64,000 bases of DNA from Halomarina ordinaria (GCF_030553305.1 NZ_JARRAH010000006.1:29954-93953), one strand, 5' to 3'. Shown: positions 33,879-43,166, numbered from the stretch's first letter. The notes: generated by a model not told the origin, from the letters alone. Made by a program: numbers and translations.

Positions 33879-35158
33879 CTGCCGACGCGTACGGTCCCCG
33901 AGAGATACGCACCGTCGCGCTCGCCATCATCGCGGGCGTCTTCTTCGGCGGCGTGGCGACGGGCGTCGCCTTCCCGACGCTCCCCCTGCTCGACGACCTG
34001 CTGGGCATCGGTGCCGTCGTGCTGGGGCTCATCCTGAGCGCGAACCGCATCGCCCGCCTCGTGATGAACACCCCGGCGGGGAGCGTCATCGACCGCGTCG
34101 GCGCCCGCAGGCCCATGATCCTCGGGCTGTTCGTCCAGGGGCTCGCCCCCTTCGGCTACGTCCTCGGCCTCCACGCCCCGCGCGGCACGGCCGTCGTCGT
34201 CCCGGGGCTGGGCGACGTGTCGAACGCGGCGCTCGTCTTCCTCTCCTCGCGGGTGATGTGGGGCCTCGGTTCCGCGTTCGTCTTCCTCGGCGCGTTCGCC
34301 ACCATCACCCACGTCACGAGCGCCGACAACCGGGGGACGTGGCTCGGCTACATGCGCGGCGGCCAGAGCCTCGGCTTCCCGACGGGGCTGGTCGTCGGGG
34401 GGGTCGTCGCCGACCTGTTCAGCGTCCAGACGGCGTTCCTGCTCGCGGGTATCCTCGCGCTGCTGGCGGGCGTGGTCGCCGCGCTCGTCCTCCCGGACGT
34501 GCGCCCGGAGACGCGCGGGCGCTCGGGCGTGCGCGACGTCCCCCGGATGCTCCGGCGCGAACCGCGCGTCCTCCCGGTCGGCCTCGGCAACATGGCGATT
34601 CGCTTCATGTTCGGCGGCGTCCTGCTGGCGACGGTGGTGAAGTACGCCGAAGCGGGGAGTATCGACCTCGGCGTCCTCACGGCGACGGGCGTCAGCGGCG
34701 TCGTCCTCGGCATCGGCGTCGTCTCCGCCAGTGCGACGACGGTCGCGAGCGGTCGGCTCTCCGACCGCCTCTCGAACCGCGCGCTCGTCACCGTCCCCGC
34801 GCTGCTGGCGATGGCCGCCGGTCTGCTCGTGCTCGCGTTCTCGCCGACGCTCGCCGGCCTCGTCGGTGGGACGGCGCTCATCGGCGTCGGGACGGGCGGG
34901 ACGGGACCGGCGCTGCTGGCCATCCTCGGGGACATCACGCCCGGCGACGAGATCGGCCGGATGGGCGGGGTCTACAACGCGATGGGCGACGTCGGCCTCA
35001 GCCTCGGACCGCTGCTGGCGGTGCCGATGGTCGACGTCTGGTTCGGTTTTCGCTCGACGTACGTCATCTGTGCGGCCGTCGTCGGCCTCACGCTCGTCGT
35101 CTCGACGCTCCCGCTGTTGCGCGCGGGCACGGCACCGGCGGGCGACGTCCGGTCGTGA
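33875..35158 (+). CDS. MFS transporter
   Basis: 427 aa from GTG 33875 (TADAYGPREIRTVALAIIAG). It has 12 membrane segments, with NTPAGSVIDRVGARRPMILG as motif A. An in-frame start at 33758 would translate the promoter region, so the GTG that overlaps the mini-ORF stop is preferred. It is convergent with another MFS gene, 7 nt apart. Substrate unknown; efflux is likely. Confidence 0.85.
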   Translation: MTADAYGPREIRTVALAIIAGVFFGGVATGVAFPTLPLLDDLLGIGAVVLGLILSANRIARLVMNTPAGSVIDRVGARRPMILGLFVQGLAPFGYVLGLHAPRGTAVVVPGLGDVSNAALVFLSSRVMWGLGSAFVFLGAFATITHVTSADNRGTWLGYMRGGQSLGFPTGLVVGGVVADLFSVQTAFLLAGILALLAGVVAALVLPDVRPETRGRSGVRDVPRMLRREPRVLPVGLGNMAIRFMFGGVLLATVVKYAEAGSIDLGVLTATGVSGVVLGIGVVSASATTVASGRLSDRLSNRALVTVPALLAMAAGLLVLAFSPTLAGLVGGTALIGVGTGGTGPALLAILGDITPGDEIGRMGGVYNAMGDVGLSLGPLLAVPMVDVWFGFRSTYVICAAVVGLTLVVSTLPLLRAGTAPAGDVRS

Positions 35159-35165
35159 CCGGTCG

Positions 35166-36473
35166 CTACCGTCGGGCGGGGTGGTCGGTCGCCGCCTCGC
35201 CGACGCCGTGTCCCCCTTCGTCCAGTGGCCCACAGAACGCGTCGGCACAGCGCGTCACGGTGCGCTCGACGACCGGTTTCGGGTCGAACGGCTCCGGCAG
35301 GTAGCGGTGGGCGACGACTGCGAACGCGAGGGCGCTCGCCCCCGCCAGCGCGGCGCTCGCGCCGTAGCCTGCGCCGGCGAAGACGGGGCCCGAGAGCGCG
35401 CCGCCGAGGGCGAACCCCACCTGTCCGGTGGCGGCCGTGAGGCTCATCAGCGACCCGCGCCGGTCGTCGCCGACCAGTTCGGTCACGAGCGCCTGGAAGG
35501 GACTGCTCCGCGAGGCGACCAGCGCCATCGTGACGAAGAAGACGACGTAGACGGGCCAGAGTGCGACCAGCGCGACCGGCGTGAGGGCCATCAGTCCGCC
35601 GACGGCCGCCGACGCCGCGACGACGACCGGTTTCCGGCCGAGGCGGTCCGAGAGCCGACCGGCCTCCGGGCCGGCGACGACGTTCGCCACCCCGCCGACG
35701 AAGAACAGCAGCGCGACGGCCGCGCCCGTCGCCTCGAACCGCGCCTCCAGCAGGAGCGGGAGGAACGCGAAGTAGAGGGGGAAACTGAAGAAGAGCAGGC
35801 CGAACAGCAGCGCGGCCGCCGCGACTCCCGGTTCCCGCAGCAGGCCGAGGTAGCCGTCGACGGCCCCGCGGAACGACAGTCCCCGGGGGGCGCGTTCGAC
35901 GGTCGGTTCGGGGAGGACCCGCCAGACGAGGCCGGACGCGACGACCATCACGACCGCGAACGCGAGGAAGGGGGCGCGAAAGCCGAAGGCGTCGGCGAGG
36001 ACGACGCCGAGCGGGATGCCGGCGATCTGCCCGGCGGCGACGCCGCTCAGCACCCACCCGGCGGCCCACCCGCGCCGCTCGCGGGGGAAGTAATCGCCGA
36101 CGTAGGCGATGGCGGCCCCGTTGAGCACCCCGCCGGCGCACCCCGCGAGCGCCCGCGCCACGAAGAGTTCGGCGAACGAGCCGACGAGACCGTGGAGCGC
36201 GAGCGCGACGGCCATCAGCGCGCTCCCGGCCAGCAGGACGCGGCGGCGACCGAAGCGGTCGGAGACGGGGCCGACGGCGAGCGCGAACGCGCCGACCGCG
36301 AGGGCGTAGGCCGTGATGAGCGTCCCGAGTAGTTCGACGCTCGTGTCGAGTCCCTCGGCGATGCGCGGGAGGATGGGGGCGATGATCATCACCTGGCTGG
36401 CGAACGAGAAGACGACGAGCCACAGCGTGAACAGGACGAGCGTCGCCGCGGCCGACTGGTGGTCCGTGTCCAT
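35166..36473 (-). CDS. MFS transporter
   Basis: 435 aa from ATG 36473 (MDTDHQSAAATLVLFTLWLV). It has 12 membrane segments, with AVGPVSDRFGRRRVLLAGSA as motif A after segment 2 and a repeat, GRLSDRLGRKPVVVAAS, after segment 8. It resembles the bacterial-type arabinose/drug efflux group. TATA (ggtttacattc, minus strand, around 36551) leaves a leader of about 50 nt. It is divergent from the small membrane protein at 36587. Confidence 0.85.
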   Translation of the reverse strand: MDTDHQSAAATLVLFTLWLVVFSFASQVMIIAPILPRIAEGLDTSVELLGTLITAYALAVGAFALAVGPVSDRFGRRRVLLAGSALMAVALALHGLVGSFAELFVARALAGCAGGVLNGAAIAYVGDYFPRERRGWAAGWVLSGVAAGQIAGIPLGVVLADAFGFRAPFLAFAVVMVVASGLVWRVLPEPTVERAPRGLSFRGAVDGYLGLLREPGVAAAALLFGLLFFSFPLYFAFLPLLLEARFEATGAAVALLFFVGGVANVVAGPEAGRLSDRLGRKPVVVAASAAVGGLMALTPVALVALWPVYVVFFVTMALVASRSSPFQALVTELVGDDRRGSLMSLTAATGQVGFALGGALSGPVFAGAGYGASAALAGASALAFAVVAHRYLPEPFDPKPVVERTVTRCADAFCGPLDEGGHGVGEAATDHPARR

Positions 36474-36586
36474 CGTCCCTCCCTCGGCGACGGGTGGAGA
36501 TGAGCGTAGCGCGCGGCGAGGGTTCGTCCCGTCGCGGGAGCGACGAATGTAAACCGTTATTGCCGGCGTTCGACCACCCACGAACG

Positions 36587-36916
36587 ATGGACTCGGACAT
36601 CGCGACCGCCAGACGGCTCACCCTCGGTATGAACGTCGCGCTGGTGGTAGCGCTCGTCGCCGTCGTCGCCGGCGTCGTACTCGACTCGTCGATACTCGTG
36701 CTCGCGACGCTCGGTCTGTTCGCCGTGGCCTTCCTCGGCTACGTCGTCGGACACGTCGCGCTCCACCGCCGCATCGCCACCGCACAGCCGCGCGCCGTCG
36801 CGAACGACGGCACCGTCGTCGCCGCACTCGGCCTCATCCGCACCAACCTGCTGCTGTACGGTGGGTTCATCGCCCTCGCTATCGGCCTCGCCGTGACCGA
36901 GGGCTACCTCCTCTGA
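36587..36916 (+). CDS. Small three-helix membrane protein
   Basis: 109 aa, starting MDSDIATARRLTLGMNVALV. Three membrane segments are clear (VALVVALVAVVAGVVL, ILVLATLGLFAVAFLGYVVG, LLLYGGFIALAIGLAVTE). The TATA (accgttattg, about 36552-36561) is about 30 nt above the ATG, so the start is leaderless. No family is recognised. Confidence 0.65.
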   Translation: MDSDIATARRLTLGMNVALVVALVAVVAGVVLDSSILVLATLGLFAVAFLGYVVGHVALHRRIATAQPRAVANDGTVVAALGLIRTNLLLYGGFIALAIGLAVTEGYLL

Positions 36917-37036
36917 CCGTCCGTTCGTCCAGACAATTCGAATTTCGGAGTACACACGACTCAAAGAGTCTCCTCGAACCCTACGAGTTTATATCCGTTC
37001 CGCCATCCTTATCCGGTAAATCGTAGTAGTGGGGGT

Positions 37037-37315
37037 ATGCGCCGTTCTCGACGTGTCGCCGACGCGTCGCTCGCGACCATCGTCGTCGAGCTCGTCGGCG
37101 AACTGATGGACGCAGACCCGGTGACGCTCGACCCGCCGCTGAACGAGGTCATCGACGCCGACGCACTCGACCAGTTGCTTCGCTCGGAGCGCGCCGACCC
37201 GCACGTCGAGTTCACCTACCAGGGGTTCACCGTCTCGGTCACCCCCGACCGGACCGTCACCGTCTCCGACGGCCGAGCCGGCGGTACCCCCTTCGAGGCC
37301 GCACCGTCGGACTGA
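37037..37315 (+). CDS. HalOD1 output-domain protein
   Basis: 92 aa. SLATIVVELVGELMDADPVT, then LDPPLNEVIDADALDQLLRS and VEFTYQGFTVSVTPDRTVTV, match the short haloarchaeal HalOD1 domain, found alone or at the end of signalling proteins. Its exact role is not known. Confidence 0.7.
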   Translation: MRRSRRVADASLATIVVELVGELMDADPVTLDPPLNEVIDADALDQLLRSERADPHVEFTYQGFTVSVTPDRTVTVSDGRAGGTPFEAAPSD

Positions 37316-37593
37316 GCCGAATCCCCACACCCGGGCAGCGCTAACTTTAAACCTCTGTAGTCGAACGGCGAATCGCCGGGGCACGAATCGCTTCAATCCA
37401 CTCGCCAAGACCAGCATCCTCCCCCGGCATTCTCGTCGACCGCCGTCCCGCGAGCGGTGGCCGACCCTGCCGAGCATCCCCACCCCCTGTTCTTCCCGCG
37501 CGGCCGGCGACCCTCGGACCGGACGCCGTGACTGTTCCGCAGTCGTGTAGCTGTAGAAACACTTCTTCCCGCCAGTGTGCAACGTCCACGGGC
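37316..37593. other. Intergenic region before UspA
   Basis: A TATA-like actttaaacc lies at about 37342 but no start codon follows at leaderless distance. A short inverted repeat, GGCGAATCGCC, lies about 37369-37379. Either the UspA gene has a long leader or a small RNA starts here. A second promoter-like gtagaaacac lies just above the UspA start. Frames on the minus strand look like chance. Confidence 0.3.
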
Positions 37594-38016
37594 ATGTACC
37601 GACGGATACTCATTCCGACCGACGGGAGCGACGAGGCGGCCCGCGGCGTCGACTACGGCCTGACGCTCGCCGAGGAACACGGCGCGGCCGTCGACGTCCT
37701 GTTCGTCGTCGACGAACGGGTCTACGGCGAGACCCCCGCGCTGGGGAGTTTCGAACTCGCGCTGGAGGAGATAGAGGAACAGGGGCACGCGCTCGTCGAC
37801 GCGGTCGGCGAGGAGGCGGCCGCGCGCGACCTGACGGCGACGTGTCGCTGCGTCCGGGGGGTGCCCCACCGGGCCATCCTCGACTACGCCGACGCGAACG
37901 ACGTGGACCTCGTCGTGATGGGCAAGCGCGGGGCGTCGGGGGTCGAACCGCCCCACCTCGGGAGCGTCACCGACCGCGTCCTGCGCCTGTCCGAGCGGCC
38001 GGTCCTGCCGGTCTGA
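37594..38016 (+). CDS. Universal stress protein, UspA family
   Basis: 140 aa from ATG 37594 (MYRRILIPTDGSDEAARGVD). The C-terminal VVMGKRGASGVEPPHLGSVT holds the ATP-binding G-x2-G-x9-G-type loop, followed by RVLRLSERPVLPV. It is a single-domain cytoplasmic nucleotide-binding protein. It is convergent with a second UspA gene 6 nt away. Confidence 0.92.
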   Translation: MYRRILIPTDGSDEAARGVDYGLTLAEEHGAAVDVLFVVDERVYGETPALGSFELALEEIEEQGHALVDAVGEEAAARDLTATCRCVRGVPHRAILDYADANDVDLVVMGKRGASGVEPPHLGSVTDRVLRLSERPVLPV

Positions 38017-38022
38017 CCCCGC

Positions 38023-38463
38023 CTACTCCGCTTGCTCCTCCGCCGCCCGTGTCGTCAACACGGGCACCGGCGACAACCGGACCACCTTCTCCGCGACGCT
38101 CCCCATCAGCAGGCGGTCGATGCCCCGCCGGCCGTGCGTCCCGATGACGATGAGGTCGACGCCGTTGTCCTCGGCGTACTCCAGTATCTGGCGGTGGGGG
38201 GCACCGTAGCCGATGTCGGTCGCGGCGACGGTCACGCCTGCGGCCTCGGCGCGGTCACGGACCGCTGCGGTCGCCTCCTCGCCGATCTCCTCCAGGGCGT
38301 CGTCGACGTACGCCGCGGCGGCGTCCGCGGGGAGGGCGGTCGTGTCGACGACGAACAGCGCCCGGACCGCGGCGTCGTACTGTCGCGCGAGGTCGACGGC
38401 GAGGTCGGTCGCGGCACCCGCACCCGCACTTCCGTCGGTCGGGACGAGGATGGTCTCGTACAT
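38023..38463 (-). CDS. Universal stress protein, UspA family
   Basis: 146 aa from ATG 38463 (MYETILVPTDGSAGAGAATD). DLIVIGTHGRRGIDRLLMGS is the ATP-binding loop, and VAEKVVRLSPVPVLTTRAAE ends the fold. TATA-like gttaaccgcgg is about 30 nt upstream. It forms a tail-to-tail pair with the UspA at 37594 but is clearly diverged from it, so it is not a recent copy. Confidence 0.92.
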   Translation of the reverse strand: MYETILVPTDGSAGAGAATDLAVDLARQYDAAVRALFVVDTTALPADAAAAYVDDALEEIGEEATAAVRDRAEAAGVTVAATDIGYGAPHRQILEYAEDNGVDLIVIGTHGRRGIDRLLMGSVAEKVVRLSPVPVLTTRAAEEQAE

Positions 38464-38555
38464 GAGTACCACCTGTCACTCGCCGCGGTTAACTCTCCCC
38501 ACCCATCGGACATCTGAGATGTCAGGGGGTAGTCCAGTCGGCGGGTGGGACGCGG

Positions 38556-38831
38556 TCAGTCGGTGTACAGCGAGTAGGTGATGATGGCGAACCCGAGGGC
38601 GGTGAGGGCGCTCTCGATGAGCAACACGAGGTCGGCGTCGACGCCGAGGCCCTGCTGGGCGGCGCCGGCGAGCAACGACCCGAGCGTGACGACGGCGAAG
38701 CCGAGCGAGAGGGCGCCCAGCGCACGCGCCCGTGTCCGCCGGTAGGCCTTGAACGCGAAGTAGGTGATGACGCCGCCGAGGGCGAGCGTCAGCGTCTTGA
38801 ACGCGACGACGGCGAGGGTGAACTCGCTCAT
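38556..38831 (-). CDS. Three-helix membrane protein coupled to an HTH regulator (DUF7521-type)
   Basis: 91 aa from ATG 38831, which overlaps the stop of the HTH gene (ATGA). Three membrane segments are seen (LAVVAFKTLTLALGGVITYF, LGALSLGFAVVTLGSLLAGA, LVLLIESALTALGFAIITYS). Such proteins often stand next to winged-helix regulators in haloarchaea and may sense a membrane signal for them. Confidence 0.7.
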   Translation of the reverse strand: MSEFTLAVVAFKTLTLALGGVITYFAFKAYRRTRARALGALSLGFAVVTLGSLLAGAAQQGLGVDADLVLLIESALTALGFAIITYSLYTD

Positions 38832-39199
38832 CGCGTCTCCCTCCGTACCTCGTCCCACATGCGTTCGAGGCGGCCGTCAGGCGTGGCGGGCCGTTCGACG
38901 GCCACCGACAGGTCGTTGTCGTCCGTGAGCGAGACGACGACCGACTCGAAGTCGCGCCGGTAGCGCGTGGTGTGGTGGCCGTCGCGACGCAGTTCCGTCT
39001 CCTCGGCGACCAGCGAGGCGTCGCTCAGGGCGTCGAGCTTCCGGTAGGTCGTCGAGAGCGGGACGTCACAGCTCTCCGCGAGTTCGCTTGCCGTCATGGG
39101 GTCGTCCAGTGCCGCGATGATACGCTGGCTGGTCGCGTCCTCGAGAGCGGCGAGGACCGCCTGCACCTCGGGCCCGTCCCGCCGTCGCGGTCGCGCCAT
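38828..39199 (-). CDS. Winged-helix transcriptional regulator
   Basis: 123 aa. The HTH occupies about residues 12-75: VLAALEDATSQRIIAALDDP, MTASELAESCDVPLSTTYRK, LDALSDASLVAEETELRRDG. A short beta-rich tail (SVVVSLTDDNDLSVAVERPA) follows. It is ArsR-like but lacks Cys metal ligands. TATA (gttattagg, minus strand, around 39230) gives a leaderless start. It is coupled to the membrane protein at 38556. Confidence 0.8.
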   Translation of the reverse strand: MARPRRRDGPEVQAVLAALEDATSQRIIAALDDPMTASELAESCDVPLSTTYRKLDALSDASLVAEETELRRDGHHTTRYRRDFESVVVSLTDDNDLSVAVERPATPDGRLERMWDEVRRETR

Positions 39200-39261
39200 C
39201 CTTGCCCGACGATGGACGGAGGCGCCTAATAACCGTACCTACTCGTCGGGCGGAGAGTGGT

Positions 39262-40590
39262 TCAGTCGACCGGGGTCGCCGCGGGTCGGCCGGCGGCCCA
39301 CCCCAGCAGCGCGAGGATGGGGACGACCAGCAGCGCGCCGAGAGCGAACGGCGCCCAGACGGCGACGGCGGCGTACAGCAGCGCCATCGCGGGCGGGCCG
39401 ACGGTCCGGCCGAGGCTCCCCGCCCCCTGCGTGACGCCGAAGGCGCTCCCCTGGGCGTCGTCGCTCGCGCCCGCGGAGACGAGCGTCGCGAGCGAGACGT
39501 TCAGCAGGCTGTTGCCGAACGAGAGGAGCGCGAGGACGACCAGCAGCGCGACCACCTCAGGGGCGAGCGGGACAGCGAGCGCGCCGAACGCGCGCCGGCC
39601 GAGCGCGGGCGCCAGCGGGAGGCCCGCGAGCGCGACGGCCAGCACCCCGGCCCCGACGAGCGCCAGCGGCCGGTCGCCGTAGCGCCGCGAGAGGCGCCCG
39701 ACGAGCACCCCCTGGTTGAGCACGCCGAGGACGCCGACGTAGGTGAGCAGGGCGGCCGCCTGCGAGGCGTCGTAGCCGTAGACGTCGGCGACGAACGGGA
39801 TGAACATCACCTGCACGCCGGAGAAGGCCAGCGAGACGAGGAAGAACGCGGCCACCAGCCCCCGCAGGTCGGGGTCCGACAGCGCCGTCCGGAACTGCCC
39901 GAGGAGCGTCTCGCCGCCCGCCCGGCGGGTGCGCTCCGGTTCCGCGAGGAAGAGCGCGGCGAGCAGGAGGCTGAGCAGGCTGAGGCTCGCGGCGCCGAAA
40001 CTCGGCAGCGAGAAGCGCGTCGCGGGGACGAACGCGGGGAAGACCCGTCGCGCACCGGCGACGACCGCGTCGCTCGCGAGGACGCCGCCGAGCGCCGGCC
40101 CGAAGATGAACCCGAGGGCGAACGACGCGCCGACGAGACCGAGCGCGCCCGCGCGCCGCTCGCGTGGGGTGACGTCCGCGACGTACGCCTGTGCCGTCGC
40201 GATGTTGCCGCCCATCGCGCCCGCGACCATCCGCGAGAAGAAGAGCGTGGCGACGCCGCCCGTCACTCCGAGGAGGGCACCGACCTCCCCGGCGAGGCCG
40301 AACACCGTCCACGCGACGGCGCTCCCCGCCAGCGAGAGCATGAGCACGGGGCGGCGGCCCCGCTCGTCGGAGAGTCGCCCGAGCAGCGGCGCGAAGCCGA
40401 ACTGCATGAGCGAGTAGGAGGCCGCGAGCAGCCCGATGAACACGTCGCTCACGCCGAAGCTCCGGACGTAGAACGGGAGGATGGGGATGACGATGCCGAA
40501 CCCGAGCAGGTCGACGAAGACCACGAGGACGACCGTCGCGAGGGCCCGACGCGGGGAGGTCACGGACGTCGCCGGGCGCGGTACACGCAT
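39262..40590 (-). CDS. MFS transporter, TetA-like
   Basis: 442 aa, 12 membrane segments. LATVVLVVFVDLLGFGIVIP, then ILPFYVRSFGVSDVFIGLLA and PLLGRLSDERGRRPVLMLSL (motif A), fit the tetracycline-efflux-like group. VGASFALGFIFGPALGGVLA in segment 5 is the antiporter motif C (GxxxGPxxGG). TATA (acgttaggcc) lies about 28 nt upstream. It is probably a multidrug exporter. Confidence 0.85.
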   Translation of the reverse strand: MRVPRPATSVTSPRRALATVVLVVFVDLLGFGIVIPILPFYVRSFGVSDVFIGLLAASYSLMQFGFAPLLGRLSDERGRRPVLMLSLAGSAVAWTVFGLAGEVGALLGVTGGVATLFFSRMVAGAMGGNIATAQAYVADVTPRERRAGALGLVGASFALGFIFGPALGGVLASDAVVAGARRVFPAFVPATRFSLPSFGAASLSLLSLLLAALFLAEPERTRRAGGETLLGQFRTALSDPDLRGLVAAFFLVSLAFSGVQVMFIPFVADVYGYDASQAAALLTYVGVLGVLNQGVLVGRLSRRYGDRPLALVGAGVLAVALAGLPLAPALGRRAFGALAVPLAPEVVALLVVLALLSFGNSLLNVSLATLVSAGASDDAQGSAFGVTQGAGSLGRTVGPPAMALLYAAVAVWAPFALGALLVVPILALLGWAAGRPAATPVD

Positions 40591-40666
40591 GCCTCACGGA
40601 GGACGAGCGCCGGCCTAACGTTTCTGACGGCGGGGAACTACGCGCGCGGAGAGGGTCGTCCCGGCG

Positions 40667-41809
40667 TCAGTCCGCCTCGTTGTACCAGACGTCGACGTGG
40701 TGGGCGGGGCCGTAGGACTTCCCGACGACGTCGAGGCGGCCGTCGCCGTCCATATCGACGAGCTTCGCCTCGTGGGTCGGGATACCGCGGGCGACGACGT
40801 GCTCCTCGAACTCGCCGTCGCCCCGGTTCTCGAACAGCAGGTGGACGGGGTCGTCGTTCTCGCGCAGGCCCATCTCGGCGACGTAGATGTCGGGGTGACC
40901 GTTCCCGGTCACGTCCCCTATCTGGAGGCTGTGTGGGCAGTAGAGGTCGTCGCGCAGGAGGTGGGGCGTCCAGTCGGGGCCGTCGAACCACGCCAGCTGC
41001 GCGGGGTGGGTGCCGTAGATGGGCGAGTCCCCCTCCGCGAGGACGATCTCGTCCTCGCCGTCGCCGTCGAGGTCGGCGACGGCCACCCGGACGTCGTCCC
41101 AGCCCTCGACGACGGTTTCCCGCCTCCAGCCGTCGCCGTTCCGGTGGTAGATGTTCGTCCCGGCGACGAGTTCCGTCTCGCCGTCGCCGTCGACGTCCCC
41201 GACGTGGACGCCCTCGACGCGGTGCCCCTCGTCGACGACGTGGCAGTGCGAGTCGGGCCACGGCTCGACGGTCGGGTCGTCGGGGACGTCGTAGTAGAAG
41301 ACCGCCTCGGCCTCCTGGGAGAGGCCGACGACCTCCGGTTCGCCGTCGTCGTCGACGTCGCCGACCGCGAGGTCGTGGTACTTCCGGAAGGAGTCCGTGA
41401 GGAGGTGCTGTTCCCACGGGTCGCGGGGGTCCTCGGGCTGGCGGTACCAGTAGACGTCCGTGTGGTCGTGACCCTGCCCGACGAGGAGGTCGAGGCGGCC
41501 GTCGCCGTCCACGTCGTGGAGGGCGGCGCCCACGTCGAGTTCGAGGTCGCGCTCGGTCGCGAGCGTGTGGCGCTCCCAGCCGGGGTTCTCGTACCAGAAG
41601 AGGTTCGTCTCGAAGCGGGGGAGCAGTCGGTCGACCCCCGGCAGCAGCCGCAGTTTGAGCTCGCGTCCGCCGGCGTCGACGACGGGGTACCGACCCTGCG
41701 CGCCGACGACGACGTCCGGCCGGCCGTTGCCGGTCAGGTCGGTCGTCAGACACCAGCTCAGCCGACCGCAGGGGGGACGCGCGTCGATGCGCTCGTGACG
41801 AAATCGCAT
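40667..41809 (-). CDS. FG-GAP/VCBS-repeat protein
   Basis: 380 aa, built of repeated calcium-binding loops: DLTGNGRPDVVVG, DVDGDGRLDLLVG, DVDDDGEPEVVGL, DVDGDGETELVAG, DLDGDGEDEIVLA, DVTGNGHPDIYVA, DMDGDGRLDVVGK. Seven blades are visible, so it should form a beta-propeller. There is no signal peptide or membrane anchor, which is odd for a family mostly found outside the cell. TATA (gctattacaa, minus strand, about 41846-41837) gives a leaderless ATG at 41809. It is divergent from the epimerase at 41937. Confidence 0.8.
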   Translation of the reverse strand: MRFRHERIDARPPCGRLSWCLTTDLTGNGRPDVVVGAQGRYPVVDAGGRELKLRLLPGVDRLLPRFETNLFWYENPGWERHTLATERDLELDVGAALHDVDGDGRLDLLVGQGHDHTDVYWYRQPEDPRDPWEQHLLTDSFRKYHDLAVGDVDDDGEPEVVGLSQEAEAVFYYDVPDDPTVEPWPDSHCHVVDEGHRVEGVHVGDVDGDGETELVAGTNIYHRNGDGWRRETVVEGWDDVRVAVADLDGDGEDEIVLAEGDSPIYGTHPAQLAWFDGPDWTPHLLRDDLYCPHSLQIGDVTGNGHPDIYVAEMGLRENDDPVHLLFENRGDGEFEEHVVARGIPTHEAKLVDMDGDGRLDVVGKSYGPAHHVDVWYNEAD

Positions 41810-41840
41810 GTAGGAGTTCCACCTCCGCCGGCCGTTGTAA

Positions 41841-41850
41841 TAGCTTCCCT
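41841..41850. repeat. ATAGCTTCCC word shared with the 47193/47249 inverted repeat
   Basis: ATAGCTTCCC stands just above the TATA of the FG-GAP gene. The same ten bases form the arms of an inverted repeat at 47193-47202 and 47249-47258. Confidence 0.35.
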
Positions 41851-41936
41851 ACCCGCTCGCGGCGGCCCGGACGGGCCGCCCCGTCCCGGGATGATAGTCC
41901 GTGAATAACCATGTGCGTCGGGGGCGGACTCGGGAC

Positions 41937-42899
41937 ATGGAACCGGCGACACTCGACGGCCGGACGGTCCTGGTGACCGGCGGGGCGGGGTTCATCGGGA
42001 GCCACCTCGTCGACGCCCTCTGCGAAGGGTGTGACGTGCGCGTCCTCGACGACCTCTCGACGGGCCGGCGCGACCACGTCCACCCCGAGGCGACGCTGTT
42101 CGAGGGCGACCTCTGCGACGAGGGCGTCCTCGACGCGGCCACGGAGGACGTCGACGTGGTCTTTCACGAGGCGGCGAACGCGAGCGTCGCCCGCTCGGTG
42201 GCCGCCCCGCGCGCGAGCCACCGGACGAACGCCACCGGGACGCTCGCGGTCCTGGAGGCGGCCCGTCGCGCGGACGCGCGCGTCGTCGCCGCCTCGAGCA
42301 CGGCCATCTACGGCGACCCGACGACCGTCCCCGTGACGGAGTCGGAGCCGACGACGCCGCTCTCGCCCTACGGCGTGGAGAAACTCGCCGCGGACCACTA
42401 CGTGCGGCTCTACGCCGACCTGTACGGCCTCGACACCGTCGCGCTGCGTTACTTCAACGTCTACGGCCCGCGACAGGCGTGTACGGACTACAGCAGCGTC
42501 ATCACGACGTTCCTCGAGCAGGCCTGTAGCGGCCAGCCCATCACCGTCGAGGGCGACGGCGACCAGCGACGGGACTTCGTCCACGTGCGCGACGTGGTCA
42601 GTGCGAACCTGCTGGCCGCGACCACCGACCGTGTCGGCGAGGCGTACAACGTCGGGACGGGCGACAGCGTGAGCGTCGCGGAGCTCGCCGCGCTGGTCGT
42701 CGAACTGACCGGGGCGCGAAGCGACGTCGTCAGCGTCGACCCACGCCCCGGGGACATCACCGTCAGCCGGGCCGACATCTCGAAGGCGCGGGCCGAACTG
42801 GGCTACGAGCCCTCGGTCTCGCTCCGCGAGGGGCTCACCCAGCTCGTCGTCGGCGACGGGCCGGCGCGACCGTCAGCGACGAGTGGACGGCCGGTCTGA
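41937..42899 (+). CDS. NAD-dependent UDP-sugar 4-epimerase family protein
   Basis: 320 aa, extended SDR. VLVTGGAGFIGSHLVDALCE is the NAD-binding loop. AASSTAIYGDPTTVPVTESE and PLSPYGVEKLAADHY give the catalytic Ser/Thr, Tyr and Lys. ALRYFNVYGPRQACTDYSSV binds the sugar nucleotide. It interconverts UDP-hexoses or a related sugar nucleotide. TATA-like gtgaataacc (41901-41910) places the start at ATG 41937. Its end is followed by a T5 run. Confidence 0.9.
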   Translation: MEPATLDGRTVLVTGGAGFIGSHLVDALCEGCDVRVLDDLSTGRRDHVHPEATLFEGDLCDEGVLDAATEDVDVVFHEAANASVARSVAAPRASHRTNATGTLAVLEAARRADARVVAASSTAIYGDPTTVPVTESEPTTPLSPYGVEKLAADHYVRLYADLYGLDTVALRYFNVYGPRQACTDYSSVITTFLEQACSGQPITVEGDGDQRRDFVHVRDVVSANLLAATTDRVGEAYNVGTGDSVSVAELAALVVELTGARSDVVSVDPRPGDITVSRADISKARAELGYEPSVSLREGLTQLVVGDGPARPSATSGRPV

Positions 42900-43122
42900 G
42901 CCGTCGGCGCATACGGTTTTTCGCCGACTCCCAGCAAAAATTCCACCCTAACCGCGCCGGACGGTACACCGTCCCGCGTCGTCGCACCGGTAGGGGGATA
43001 CTTAGCGTCTGACGGTCGCAAGACAGGGACGGTCGGCGCTCGTGCCCACGGTGTAGTGGTTCCGGTGTCGAAAACAACTGCTCAACGGTGGATTTGGACC
43101 GCTCACGCCGAGGCAGGGGATT
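42900..43122. other. Intergenic region with T-tract terminator candidate
   Basis: A T5 run (42917-42921) directly after the epimerase is a likely terminator. No gene is seen in the next 200 nt. Confidence 0.3.
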
Positions 43123-43166
43123 TTGCACGTTCTGCAACGAGGCGGGGAGCATTTGCAGTGGCTGCA
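43123..43166. promoter_or_regulatory. Tandem operator TTGCA-N5-TGCAA
   Basis: TTGCACGTTCTGCAA (43123-43137) and TTGCAGTGGCTGCAT (43153-43167) are two dyads with the same half-site and spacing. Their centres are 30 bp apart, close to three helical turns. They lie just upstream of the TATA at 43176-43184. Binding by a dimeric regulator to both sites on one DNA face is expected; autoregulation by the downstream DUF7344-type protein is one option. Confidence 0.5.

Noticed and set aside
37347..37613. Minus-strand frame of 88 codons across the UspA start
   Set aside because: It overlaps the UspA start and its promoter, is rich in Arg and Gly, and has no promoter of its own.
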